Origin: Chloroflexota bacterium
Lineage (GTDB): Bacteria; Chloroflexota; Anaerolineae; Anaerolineales; UBA4823
Assembly: GCA_029265355.1 (NCBI GenBank)
Contig: JAJUJL010000001.1
Coordinates: forward strand, 372,001 to 436,000
DNA: 64,000 nt
Direction of reading: 5' to 3'
The position numbers were made by a program, and so were the translations under genes. Positions 15,074 through 24,104 of this stretch are shown piece after piece (position 1 is the first letter of the stretch; each line of letters starts with the position of its first letter). The notes under the pieces were generated by a model, which searched no databases, was not told where the DNA came from, and was given only the letters and a program-made list of their open reading frames with translations.

Positions 15074-17074
15074 ATGCTCACCCTGGTTGAGAAACTGCTG
15101 TTTATCCTGGCGGTGATAGCCTCCGGTTATTTCACCTATCAGGCTGCGAACCGAATAATTAAAACCATTGCCCGCGGTCAGGGAAAGCCTGATTGGGGAC
15201 TGGCTGGCAAACGGCTGGTGCAGGTTGGCGTGAAAACGCTCACCTTCCAGCCCGTTTTTCGTTTTCGATTTTGGGTCAGCCTGTTTCATGGTTTGGTCGG
15301 CTGGGGCTTCATTTACTATTTACTGGTAAACCTGGTGGATACCCTCGCCGGATTTATTCCGGGCTTTCACATCCCGGGCGCGATCGGCAATATTTACCGT
15401 TTGCTGGCAGATTTGCTTAGCGTGGGTGTCCTGGCGGGCATGTTAGCGCTGATCGTCCGCCGCTTTGTTTTTCGGGATCCCAATCTATCTGCCCGGCAGG
15501 ATGTGCTTGTTCAGCCAGCAGCCCGCGCCGGCATCCGCCGCGATTCTGCCATCGTTGGCAGCTTCATTCTCTTCCATGTTGGTTCGCGCTTCCTGGGAGA
15601 ATCCTTCAAGCTGGCGAGCGCCTCGAGCGATGCCTGGCAACCCTTTGGCTCTTTGGTCGCCGTGCTGTGGACTAATTGGAGTTCCCAGGCGCTGACGCTT
15701 GCCGAGCATCTCGCTTTTTGGGGCGCTTTGGGCACCATCCTGGGCTTCCTGCCCTATTTCCTGTACTCGAAACACCTGCACCTGTTCTTTGCACCGATCA
15801 ACTTCTTGCTCAAACCAGAAAGGCGTTCGATCGGCGAACTGAGCCGCTTGAATTTCGACGACGAGAGCATCGAACAGTTCGGAGCTACCCGCCTGGAAGA
15901 TTTGGGCTGGGAGCAAATCATGGATGCCTACGCCTGCATCATGTGCTACCGCTGCCAGCAAGTCTGCCCGGCATACAATACCGGCAAGGTGCTCTCTCCG
16001 GCTGCACTGGAGATCAACAAACGCTACTTCTTGAACCAAGAAGGTGCTCGGCTGGCGAGCGGCGAGCAGAGCAGCCAAACGCTGCTAGAGTTTGCCATCA
16101 CCAAGGAAGCTGTTTGGGCGTGCACCGCCTGCGGGGCATGCGTGGATATCTGTCCAGTGGGCAATGAGCCAATGCGCGACATCCTGGATATTCGTCGCGC
16201 CCTGGTCCTGATGGAAAATGATTTCCCCGACCAATTGCAGACAGCCTTTCGCGGCATGGAACGCACCCTGAATCCCTGGAACGTTCCACCCACTGAGCGC
16301 ATGAAATGGGCTGAAGGCCTGCAAGTGCCCACCCTGGACGAAAATCCAGAGCCAGATCTGCTGTGGTGGGTAGGTTGCGCGCCTGCCACTGACGCTCGCG
16401 CCCAAAAGATCGCCCGGGCGTTTGCCCAGATCCTGAAAGCTGCCGACGTCAATTACGCCGTGTTGGGGCAGATGGAGCAATGCACGGGCGACTCGGCCCG
16501 CCGGGCAGGAAATGAATTCTTGTTCAACGAAATGGCGGCAGCTAACGTGGAAATGCTCAACGAAGTGGCTCCGAAACGCATTGTCACTACCTGCCCGCAC
16601 TGCCTGCACACGCTGGCCAACGAATATCCCGCATTTGGCGGCAATTACCAGGTGATCCACCACACCCAGCTTATCAACGAGTTGGTGGCCTCCGGAAAAT
16701 TGAAACTCAAGCAAGACGGGCTGGGCGAGGTCACTCTGCACGATCCCTGTTACCTGGGGCGTCACAATCAAATCGTGGATGCGCCGCGCCAGGCGCTGCA
16801 AGCCGCGGGCGTGAAACTGGTTGAAATGCCGCGCAATGGATTGAAATCCTTCTGCTGTGGCGCCGGCGGCGCCCAGATGTGGAAAGAAGAAGAACATGGC
16901 AACCAGCGCGTCAGCGCCAACCGCTATCACGAAGCGCTCTCCACCGGAGCGGCCAAGCTGGCAGTGGCGTGCCCATTCTGCATGGTAATGCTCAACGACG
17001 CCAACAAGGATGCCGGCGAAAAGATGCAGGTGCTGGATATCGCCGAAATCGTCCAAAAAGCAATCGAAAGCTGA
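15074..17074 (+). CDS. Membrane Fe-S oxidoreductase, HdrD/ETF:quinone oxidoreductase-like
   Basis: A 666-residue membrane protein. The N-terminal ~250 residues contain about six hydrophobic helices (cytochrome b / nitrate reductase gamma-like). Then come two [4Fe-4S] ferredoxin motifs, CIMCYRCQQVCP (near 288) and CTACGACVDICP (near 350), and two CCG domains: VGC.., EQCTGD, CPHC in the first and HDPCYLGRHN, CCGAGG, CPFC in the second. This architecture fits heterodisulfide-reductase-like proteins proposed as ETF:menaquinone oxidoreductases in anaerobic acyl-CoA oxidation. No etfAB genes are nearby, so the electron donor is inferred. It could also serve lactate or glycolate oxidation. Confidence 0.88.
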   Translation: MLTLVEKLLFILAVIASGYFTYQAANRIIKTIARGQGKPDWGLAGKRLVQVGVKTLTFQPVFRFRFWVSLFHGLVGWGFIYYLLVNLVDTLAGFIPGFHIPGAIGNIYRLLADLLSVGVLAGMLALIVRRFVFRDPNLSARQDVLVQPAARAGIRRDSAIVGSFILFHVGSRFLGESFKLASASSDAWQPFGSLVAVLWTNWSSQALTLAEHLAFWGALGTILGFLPYFLYSKHLHLFFAPINFLLKPERRSIGELSRLNFDDESIEQFGATRLEDLGWEQIMDAYACIMCYRCQQVCPAYNTGKVLSPAALEINKRYFLNQEGARLASGEQSSQTLLEFAITKEAVWACTACGACVDICPVGNEPMRDILDIRRALVLMENDFPDQLQTAFRGMERTLNPWNVPPTERMKWAEGLQVPTLDENPEPDLLWWVGCAPATDARAQKIARAFAQILKAADVNYAVLGQMEQCTGDSARRAGNEFLFNEMAAANVEMLNEVAPKRIVTTCPHCLHTLANEYPAFGGNYQVIHHTQLINELVASGKLKLKQDGLGEVTLHDPCYLGRHNQIVDAPRQALQAAGVKLVEMPRNGLKSFCCGAGGAQMWKEEEHGNQRVSANRYHEALSTGAAKLAVACPFCMVMLNDANKDAGEKMQVLDIAEIVQKAIES

Positions 17075-17166
17075 GTGGGCTGAGAGGCGTTCTCTTCCAC
17101 AGTATTGCCTGGGTGAATCGGGGCCGGTTATTCAAAGTGCCACAATATCTCTACCAAAAAGGGCGA

Positions 17167-17172
17167 TATAAT
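17167..17172 (+). promoter_or_regulatory. Possible -10 of the 2-oxoacid dehydrogenase operon
   Basis: TATAAT 60 nt before the E1 start, within the 157-nt intergenic gap. No good -35 is seen at standard spacing. Confidence 0.4.
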
Positions 17173-17231
17173 CTGTTACAGGATGATGGCAGCTCACCCT
17201 TAAGCTGGCTTTAAGAGGAGATACTTTTTGA

Positions 17232-19670
17232 ATGTCTGAACTGGGGCTCGCGACAGCAGATCTGCACTCCGGCGAGCTTTCTCTCAGCAGGGAGGAAATC
17301 CTGCAGGATTATCGCGTGGCGTACCGGAGTCGCCAGGCAAGCCTGATGGGCCGCCGAGAGGTGATGAGCGGCAAAGCTAAGTTTGGCATCTTTGGCGACG
17401 GCAAGGAAATTCCCCAACTGGCAATGGCGCGCGTTTTCCAGCCAGGAGATTTTCGCGCCGGATATTACCGCGATCAAACCCTGATGCTGGCGCTTGGCGA
17501 GCTGAGCCTGACGGCTTTCTTCGCCCAGTTATACGCTCACGCCGATGTCGAGGCAGAGCCCGCCACCGCTGGGCGAGCCATGAACGCCCACTTTGCCACG
17601 CGCTCCCTCAATCCAGACGGCTCCTGGCGAGACCTGACCCAAATCCACAACTCTTCGGCAGATGTTTCACCAACCGGCTCACAAATGCCCCGCCTTGTCG
17701 GTTTGGGGTATGCTTCGCGCCTGTTCCGACAGGTGGAAGCCCTCCGATCATATTCCGAACTGTCCAACAATGGAAATGAGATCGCCTTTGGAACAATTGG
17801 CAATGCCTCCACTGCAGAAGGTATGTTCTGGGAAGCGGTCAACGCTATCGGGGTGCTCAAAGCACCCGTGATTTTATCGATTTACGACGACGGTTACGGA
17901 ATCTCCGTCACCAATGAGCACCAAATGGTCAAACAAGATATCCTGCAACTGCTGAGCGGCTTCCAGCGCCATCCAGACTCCAACGATGGATATGACCTGT
18001 ACCAGGTGCGTGGCTGGGATTACCCTGCTTTATTGCAGGTATATCAATCTGCTGCTAGCAGAGCGCGCAAGGAACACATCCCGGCGATCATCCACATCAT
18101 CGAACTCACCCAACCACAAGGACATTCGACATCCGGCAGCCATGAGCGTTACAAGTCCAAAGAGCGCCTGGCATGGGAGGAAGAATTCGATGGCCTGGCG
18201 AAAATGCGCCAGTGGATGGTAGATCAAGGCATCGCGAGCCGCGAAACCCTTGAAAAGCTCGAACAGGAAGACCGTAAGCTGGTGGATGAAGCGCGCCGGG
18301 CTGCCTGGCAGGCTTACATCATGCCTATTCAACGCGAGCGCAAACAAGCTCTAGAGCTGATGGATCGCCTGGTTTTATCCTCCAGCCGAAAGGCTGAGCT
18401 GGAAAAAATCAAGACTGATCTCAAAAATGCGGCCATGCCGCTGCGTCGCGATGTCTCTTCAGCGCTGGCAAAGGCGTTGAGCCTGACGCGTTTTGAAAAT
18501 TCGCCGGAAAAACAGGCCCTCATTCGTTGGAGGAAAACCTTTGAGGAAGCCCAGGAAGACCGCTACAGTTCCCATCTGTACAACCCCACAGAGCGATCTG
18601 CCCTCAAAGCGACCGAGATACCGGCTGTGTATGCCGAGCAGCCGCCGCTGATCTACGGTTTTGAAGTGTTGAACGCTTGCTTCGACGCTGCCTTGCAGCG
18701 CGATCCCCGTGTGATTGCCTTCGGTGAAGATGTCGGGCGACTGGGCGACGTGAACCAGGGCTTCCGTGGATTGCAGGAAAAGTACGGCGAGCTGCGCGTT
18801 TCAGATACTGGCATCCGCGAAGCCACGATCCTGGGACAGGCGATCGGCATGGCGATGCGCGGCCTGCGCCCAATTGCCGAGATCCAGTACCTGGATTATG
18901 TGCTGTACGCCCTGCAGATCATGTCCGACGACCTGGCCACTTTACACTGGCGTACCAAAGGCGGCCAGGCAGCGCCGGTGATCGTCCGCACCCGCGGCCA
19001 CCGCCTGGAAGGGATCTGGCACTCGGGCTCTCTGATGGCAGGCATTATTCACCTGGTGCGCGGTATGCACGTGCTGGTGCCCCGCAACATGACCCAGGCC
19101 GCCGGTTTTTACAATACCCTGCTCAAATCCGACGACCCCGCCATCGTCGTGGAAGTGCTGAACGGTTATCGGCTGCGGGAGTACTTACCAGAAAACATTG
19201 GCGAGTTCAGCCTGCCCCTGGGGGTGCCACACATCTTGCGCCCCGGAAGTGATCTCACCATCGTCACCTATGGCGCCTGCTGCCGCATTACCCTGGAGGC
19301 GGCCGAACAACTGGCAGAAGTTGGTATTCAAGCTGAGGTGATCGATGTGCAATCCCTTCTGCCATTCGATGTGCGCGGCATGATCCTTGAATCGCTCAAG
19401 AAAACCAGCCGCATCCTGTTTGTCGATGAAGATGTTCCCGGCGGAACAACCGCTTACATGCTCCAAAAGGTAATCGAGGAGCAAGGCGGCTACTACTGGC
19501 TCGACTCGCCGCCGCGCACCCTGCCCGGCAAGCCACACCGCCCCGCTTATGGATCGGATGGCGATTATTGGTCTAAACCCAACGCCCAAACGATCTTCAA
19601 GACCGCCTACGAAATGATGCACGAGACCGACCCCGCTGCGTATCCTGCATTCGACCAGGAGGCAACATGA
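17232..19670 (+). CDS. 2-oxoacid dehydrogenase E1, fused alpha and beta subunits
   Basis: Thiamine-diphosphate-dependent decarboxylase of a pyruvate or branched-chain 2-oxoacid dehydrogenase complex. Residues about 20-430 are the alpha part (NGNEIAFGTIGNASTAEG, then SIYDDGYGISV for thiamine diphosphate/Mg binding). Residues about 475-800 are the beta part (FGEDVGRLGDVNQGF, GIREATILGQAIGMA, and a C-terminal transketolase domain ending VDEDVPGGTTAYM). The 812-residue fusion replaces the usual two subunits. GGAG lies 11 nt before the ATG. The stop overlaps the E2 start by 4 nt (ATGA). The substrate cannot be assigned from sequence alone; fused E1 forms are often annotated as branched-chain (2-oxoisovalerate) enzymes. 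Confidence 0.93.
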   Translation: MSELGLATADLHSGELSLSREEILQDYRVAYRSRQASLMGRREVMSGKAKFGIFGDGKEIPQLAMARVFQPGDFRAGYYRDQTLMLALGELSLTAFFAQLYAHADVEAEPATAGRAMNAHFATRSLNPDGSWRDLTQIHNSSADVSPTGSQMPRLVGLGYASRLFRQVEALRSYSELSNNGNEIAFGTIGNASTAEGMFWEAVNAIGVLKAPVILSIYDDGYGISVTNEHQMVKQDILQLLSGFQRHPDSNDGYDLYQVRGWDYPALLQVYQSAASRARKEHIPAIIHIIELTQPQGHSTSGSHERYKSKERLAWEEEFDGLAKMRQWMVDQGIASRETLEKLEQEDRKLVDEARRAAWQAYIMPIQRERKQALELMDRLVLSSSRKAELEKIKTDLKNAAMPLRRDVSSALAKALSLTRFENSPEKQALIRWRKTFEEAQEDRYSSHLYNPTERSALKATEIPAVYAEQPPLIYGFEVLNACFDAALQRDPRVIAFGEDVGRLGDVNQGFRGLQEKYGELRVSDTGIREATILGQAIGMAMRGLRPIAEIQYLDYVLYALQIMSDDLATLHWRTKGGQAAPVIVRTRGHRLEGIWHSGSLMAGIIHLVRGMHVLVPRNMTQAAGFYNTLLKSDDPAIVVEVLNGYRLREYLPENIGEFSLPLGVPHILRPGSDLTIVTYGACCRITLEAAEQLAEVGIQAEVIDVQSLLPFDVRGMILESLKKTSRILFVDEDVPGGTTAYMLQKVIEEQGGYYWLDSPPRTLPGKPHRPAYGSDGDYWSKPNAQTIFKTAYEMMHETDPAAYPAFDQEAT

Positions 19671-20986
19671 CCGTGGAAGTGACCATGCCCCAATTGGGGG
19701 AATCGGTTGTTGAAGGAACGATCACGCGCTGGTTGAAAAAAACAGGTGAGTACGTTGAAGAATACGAAGCGCTGTTGGAAATCAACACCGACAAGGTGGA
19801 TACCGAAATTCCCAGCCCGTCATCCGGGATTTTGACCGCGATCCTGGCGCCGGAAGGCGCCACGGTGCAAGTGGGAGCCGCCCTGGCGCGCATCGACCCC
19901 TCGCTGGGGACGGCAGGCGCGCCGCAGGAGTCCAGCCAGCCAAGCACAGCCGCCCCAGTAACCAGCCCTGGAGACGCGCCGGGCGCATCCGCCAGCCCGC
20001 CTGCAGAGAGCAAACCCAGCCTCGAAAAATCCGCTGGCAGAGATCATCTCCTGGGTTTTATCTCACCGGTGGTAGCCCGAATTGCCAACGAGTTTGGCGT
20101 AGATTTACGGAAGGTGAGCGGCACGGGTCAAAGCGGGCGCATCACGAAAAAAGATGTGCTGGCCTACATCCAGAACCAGCCTTCGCTGTCGGCTGCGCCG
20201 CAGGAACAACCGCAAGAGAAAGGCGCCCCTCCCGCCGCAGCACCAGCGCCGCAAGCTGTTGCGCCCGCCCCAGCTCCGCTGCCCGATGAACTGCTGCCGC
20301 TGAACGCGATCCGCCGCGCCATCGCCGAGCACATGGTCATGTCCAGGCGGACCTCGCCGCATGTCTCAACCATCATGGAAGTGGACCTGAGCCGCGTGAT
20401 CGCCCATCGCAGCGCATGGAAGGCGGAGTATGCCCGCGATGGCGTAAATCTCACCTATACCGCCTATTTTGCCGCCGCGGCTGCGGTGGCCCTGAGAGCT
20501 TACCCGATCGTCAACTCTTCCTGGAGCGAGGAAGGCATCCTGCTTCACCGCGCCATTAACCTTGGCATTGCGACTTCACTGGGTGAGGCAGGCTTGATCG
20601 TGCCAGTCATCAAAAACGCTGATGGGCTCTCGTTGCTGGGCCTGGCGCGGGCGATCAACGATCTTGCCAGCCGGGCTCGCTTGCGCAAACTGCAACCCGA
20701 CGAAGTGCGGGATGGCACGTTTACCATCACCAACCACGGTGTGACTGGCTCGCTCTTCGCCATGCCCATTATCAATCAACCGCAATGCGCTATCCTGGGG
20801 GTCGGCGCCATCCAAAAACGCGTCGTGGTGATCAGCGATGCAGCCCACGGTGATACAATAGCCATCCGCCCCATGGCCTACCTGTCCTTGACTTTCGACC
20901 ATCGCATCCTGGATGGCGCTGTGGCTGATCACTTCCTGGGCAAGATGGTAGAATCTCTGCAAAATTGGGAAACAGGCGCTCGCTGA
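19667..20986 (+). CDS. Dihydrolipoamide acyltransferase E2
   Basis: Core acyltransferase of the same complex. A single lipoyl domain (about 1-78, lipoylated Lys in INTDKVDTE) and an Ala/Pro-rich linker lead to a peripheral-subunit-binding domain (about 125-163, ISPVVARIANEFGVD.. to ..GRITKKDVLAYI), a second Pro/Ala linker, and the catalytic domain (about 208-435) ending with the active-site HRILDG. At 439 residues it has normal length for a one-lipoyl E2. It is translationally coupled to E1 upstream and followed by E3, completing the operon. Confidence 0.95.
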   Translation: MTVEVTMPQLGESVVEGTITRWLKKTGEYVEEYEALLEINTDKVDTEIPSPSSGILTAILAPEGATVQVGAALARIDPSLGTAGAPQESSQPSTAAPVTSPGDAPGASASPPAESKPSLEKSAGRDHLLGFISPVVARIANEFGVDLRKVSGTGQSGRITKKDVLAYIQNQPSLSAAPQEQPQEKGAPPAAAPAPQAVAPAPAPLPDELLPLNAIRRAIAEHMVMSRRTSPHVSTIMEVDLSRVIAHRSAWKAEYARDGVNLTYTAYFAAAAAVALRAYPIVNSSWSEEGILLHRAINLGIATSLGEAGLIVPVIKNADGLSLLGLARAINDLASRARLRKLQPDEVRDGTFTITNHGVTGSLFAMPIINQPQCAILGVGAIQKRVVVISDAAHGDTIAIRPMAYLSLTFDHRILDGAVADHFLGKMVESLQNWETGAR

Positions 20987-21018
20987 GCGTTCTTCATGTT
21001 AAATCAAAGGAGCAATTC

Positions 21019-22416
21019 ATGAGCGATTACGAGGTCATCGTTGTGGGCGCCGGGCCAGCCGGGTACGTCTGCGCCATAAAAGCAGCTCAACTCGGTTTGA
21101 AAACCGCCATCGTAGAAAAGCAGTTCTTGGGGGGTGTGTGCTTAAATGTGGGCTGCATTCCGTCAAAATCTCTGCTCAAAAATGCTGAAATCGCGCACCT
21201 GCTGCGCGAGCGCGCCAAGGAATTTGGTATCTCGTTCGAGAACCTGACCCTGGATTTCAGCGTCGCGGTAAAGCGCAGCCGACAAGTCTCTGGACGCCTG
21301 ACCAAGGGGGTCGGCTTCCTAATGAAGAAGCACAAAATCGATGTCTACATGGGCGTTGCCCGGCTCACCGCCAAAGATACCCTGCAGGTAACCGATGAAA
21401 AAGGCGCGGTGACGCACCTCAAAGGTAAGAACATTGTCATCGCTACCGGCGCCCAGGCTGCTGTTCCTGGCGCCTGGAAAGTAGATGGCGAGAAAGTGGT
21501 CACCTATTGGGAAGCCATCCTGCAGGAGAAGCTGCCCAAATCCGTGATTGTCATTGGCTCCGGCGCCATCGGAGTCGAATTTTCGACCGTGTGGCATTCC
21601 TATGGAACAGAAGTCACCATCGTTGAAATGTTGCCTCACCTGGTGCCGCTCGAGGACGAGGAAGTATCCACCGAGCTGGAGAAAGCCTTCAAGAAACGCG
21701 GTATTCAATTCTTGACCAATCACCGCGTTGAAGCGGTGGAAGCAACTCCAAACGGCGTTCGCGTGAAAGTCTCGTCTCAAGAAGGCGAAAAAACCCTTGA
21801 GGCCGAACAGGCGCTAATTGCTATTGGCTTCCGCCCCAACAGCCGCGACCTGGGCCTGGAGGAGATTGGCGTAAAAATTAGCGAGCGCGGTTTTGTCGAA
21901 ATTGACGAGCGTATGGCGACCAATGTGCCCGGTATTTGGGCGATTGGCGATGTCACGGGCAAGTTGATGCTGGCGCATGTCGGCTCAGCCATGGGCATCG
22001 TCTGCGCGGAAAATATCGCTGGCGCAGATACGGTGACGTTGAATTACGAAATGATGCCGCGCGCCACCTATTGCCAACCGCAGATCGCCTCCTTTGGGCT
22101 CACCGAAGCGCAGGCCAAAGCGCGTGGATACGAGGTCAAGGTGGGACGCTTCCCCTTCCAGGCAAATGGCAAGGCGCTGGGACTGGGAGAGTCCACGGGT
22201 TGGGTCAAGATCATCACCGACGCCCGCTACGGGGAAATTCTGGGGGCGCATCTGATCGGACCTGAAGTGACCGAGCTGTTGCCCGAGCTCACCATTGCCC
22301 AGATGATGGAGCTGACGACAGCAGAAATTGCCCGCAATGTTCACGCCCATCCAACGCTCAGCGAGGTGCTCATGGAAGCGGCTCATGCCGCCGAGGGCGA
22401 GGCCATTCACATCTGA
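21019..22416 (+). CDS. lpdA: Dihydrolipoyl dehydrogenase E3
   Basis: FAD flavoenzyme that reoxidises the E2 lipoyl groups with NAD+. FAD-binding GAGPAGYVCA lies at the N-terminus, the redox disulfide is in GGVCLNVGCIPSK (about 39-51), the NAD-binding GSGAIGVEF is near 180, and the C-terminal active-site motif is HAHPTLSE. The start ATG at 21019 has AAAGGAG 6 nt upstream; the frame runs open to 20965 inside E2 but has no ribosome site there. That gives 465 residues, normal. It ends the operon at a strong hairpin. Confidence 0.95.
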   Translation: MSDYEVIVVGAGPAGYVCAIKAAQLGLKTAIVEKQFLGGVCLNVGCIPSKSLLKNAEIAHLLRERAKEFGISFENLTLDFSVAVKRSRQVSGRLTKGVGFLMKKHKIDVYMGVARLTAKDTLQVTDEKGAVTHLKGKNIVIATGAQAAVPGAWKVDGEKVVTYWEAILQEKLPKSVIVIGSGAIGVEFSTVWHSYGTEVTIVEMLPHLVPLEDEEVSTELEKAFKKRGIQFLTNHRVEAVEATPNGVRVKVSSQEGEKTLEAEQALIAIGFRPNSRDLGLEEIGVKISERGFVEIDERMATNVPGIWAIGDVTGKLMLAHVGSAMGIVCAENIAGADTVTLNYEMMPRATYCQPQIASFGLTEAQAKARGYEVKVGRFPFQANGKALGLGESTGWVKIITDARYGEILGAHLIGPEVTELLPELTIAQMMELTTAEIARNVHAHPTLSEVLMEAAHAAEGEAIHI

Positions 22417-22429
22417 TCTATTTGCTCAC

Positions 22430-22477
22430 GCCGAGGATGGCAAACCGGTCCACGCCGGTTTGCCATCCTCGGCTTTC
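22430..22477 (+). terminator. Terminator after the 2-oxoacid dehydrogenase operon
   Basis: A perfect 19-bp stem (22430-22448 with 22455-22473) and a 6-nt loop TCCACG, followed by TTT. The T run is short but the stem is exceptionally stable. Confidence 0.8.
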
Positions 22478-22526
22478 CGACCTCCCACAACGAGATTTCA
22501 AAATATATCTGCGGGGACAATTTCAG

Positions 22527-22554
22527 TTGCAATTTGGATAATATATGGTATAAT
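22527..22554 (+). promoter_or_regulatory. Probable promoter of the sigma factor gene
   Basis: TTGCAA (22527-22532), a 16-nt spacer and TATAAT (22549-22554), about 50 nt before the ATG. Confidence 0.6.
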
Positions 22555-22603
22555 TTTATTATTATTATCGGCTGCCCAGTTCATTGCACAATCCGTGTGA
22601 GGT

Positions 22604-23833
22604 ATGGACTACACCATCGAATCAAACTCTCGTCGAGCAGCGAAAAACAAGGGGCAAGATAACGATAATACTCGAAAACCCCTCGCCCGATTATTCGAAA
22701 TCGGACATCGCCGGGGATATATCACTCTGGAAGATGTGATTGCTCAATTTCCTGAGGCAGAGAACGATCTCGGCCAGCTCGAATATCTGCTGGACGCCTT
22801 GATTAACGCCAATATTCGCATCGTTGAAATCTCTGAACTGCAGGACTCAGACGACACCGGTCTGGAGGATGAGCCGACCAGGCACTCAGCGCGCTATGCC
22901 AGCGATCGGGACTACCTCGAAGGTATCGATTCAAACGACACCATCGGCCTGTATATCAAAGAGGCAGTGCAAGTCCCCTTGCTGACAGCCGAAGAAGAGA
23001 TGGAGCTTTCCCAACGCATCGAGAGCGGACGATTGGCGCGTGAGGAGCTGGCGCGCGGGAATGTCAGCTCGCACCGCAAAGAGGAGCTCTACCGCCTGGT
23101 GCAGAGCGGTTGGCGGGCGCGCGAACATCTCATCATTGCCAATGCCCGGTTGGTGATCAGCATCGCGAAAAAATACATGGGGCGCGGCGTTCCTTTCCTG
23201 GATCTCATTCAAGAGGGTAATATTGGATTGATGCGCGCCGCGAAAAAATTCGAGTACCAACGCGGCCTGAAATTCAGCACGTATGCCACCTGGTGGATCC
23301 GCCAGGCGGTGACGCGCGCTATTGCTGATCAAAGCCGCACCATCCGCATCCCCGTTCACATGGGCGACCAGATCAGCCGCATGTTGCGCATGCAGCATCG
23401 CTTGAACCAAACCCTGGGGCGTGAGCCCACCCCGGAGGAGCTGGCCGATAAGTTGGATGTGCCGCTGAAGAAAGTTGAACAGCTTCTGCAGGTTACCCGC
23501 CAAACGGTCTCCTTGCAAGCCCCTGTAGGCGACGAAGAGAACGATGTCCTGGCAGACTTTATCGAAGACCAGGATACACCAGACCCCGACGAAACAGCAG
23601 CCTTTAACCTGTTGCGCGAGCAATTAACCGAGGCGCTCGAACAGCTTCCACCCCGCGAAGCGCGCATTCTACAGCTTCGCTATGGGCTGCTGGATGGGCG
23701 AGTCCACACTCTCAATGAGGTTGGACAAAAGATGGGTGTTACCCGTGAGCGGGTGCGACAAATCGAGGCCCAGGCGCTTCGCCGACTGCGTACACCACGC
23801 TTAAAACGCGTCTTGCGTTATCACCAGGATTAA
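22604..23833 (+). CDS. rpoD: Primary RNA polymerase sigma factor (RpoD/SigA)
   Basis: Housekeeping sigma-70 factor of 409 residues. A short region 1.1-like segment (about 25-75) and an acidic stretch lead to region 1.2/2 (from about 105), with the core-binding and -10-melting block [37 protein letters not shown] and [17 protein letters not shown]. Region 3 follows (RIPVHM.., [14 protein letters not shown]). Region 4, with the -35-reading helix [20 protein letters not shown], is near the end. The non-conserved insertion is short, as in SigA of Gram-positives. Other group 1/2 sigma factors in the genome cannot be excluded. Confidence 0.93.
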   Translation: MDYTIESNSRRAAKNKGQDNDNTRKPLARLFEIGHRRGYITLEDVIAQFPEAENDLGQLEYLLDALINANIRIVEISELQDSDDTGLEDEPTRHSARYASDRDYLEGIDSNDTIGLYIKEAVQVPLLTAEEEMELSQRIESGRLAREELARGNVSSHRKEELYRLVQSGWRAREHLIIANARLVISIAKKYMGRGVPFLDLIQEGNIGLMRAAKKFEYQRGLKFSTYATWWIRQAVTRAIADQSRTIRIPVHMGDQISRMLRMQHRLNQTLGREPTPEELADKLDVPLKKVEQLLQVTRQTVSLQAPVGDEENDVLADFIEDQDTPDPDETAAFNLLREQLTEALEQLPPREARILQLRYGLLDGRVHTLNEVGQKMGVTRERVRQIEAQALRRLRTPRLKRVLRYHQD

Positions 23834-24104
23834 CGCATTCCAGTGGGGAGATAGGTTAAATTTCCTTCAAGATAGCTCCCGGCAACGCAAACGCCTGGGC
23901 GAAGTTGGGCTGCATCTGCTGATCCGCGATCGGCAATATGACCTTTGGGGGAGTGCATCCTTGCAAGTCTGTTAAATCCACAACCTTTTGCGAATGATAA
24001 AATCAAACAAATCTTTTCTCTGTCAGAGACGTCCTTTTGGCAGGAATATTGCGGTTGGTGCACCACTGCCTAAACCGCATCAATTCGAAACAGGAAAGAG
24101 AACC

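Noticed and set aside
16085-17056. 323-codon minus-strand frame within the Fe-S oxidoreductase gene
   Set aside because: Shadow of a gene with two ferredoxin motifs and CCG domains; no recognisable protein.
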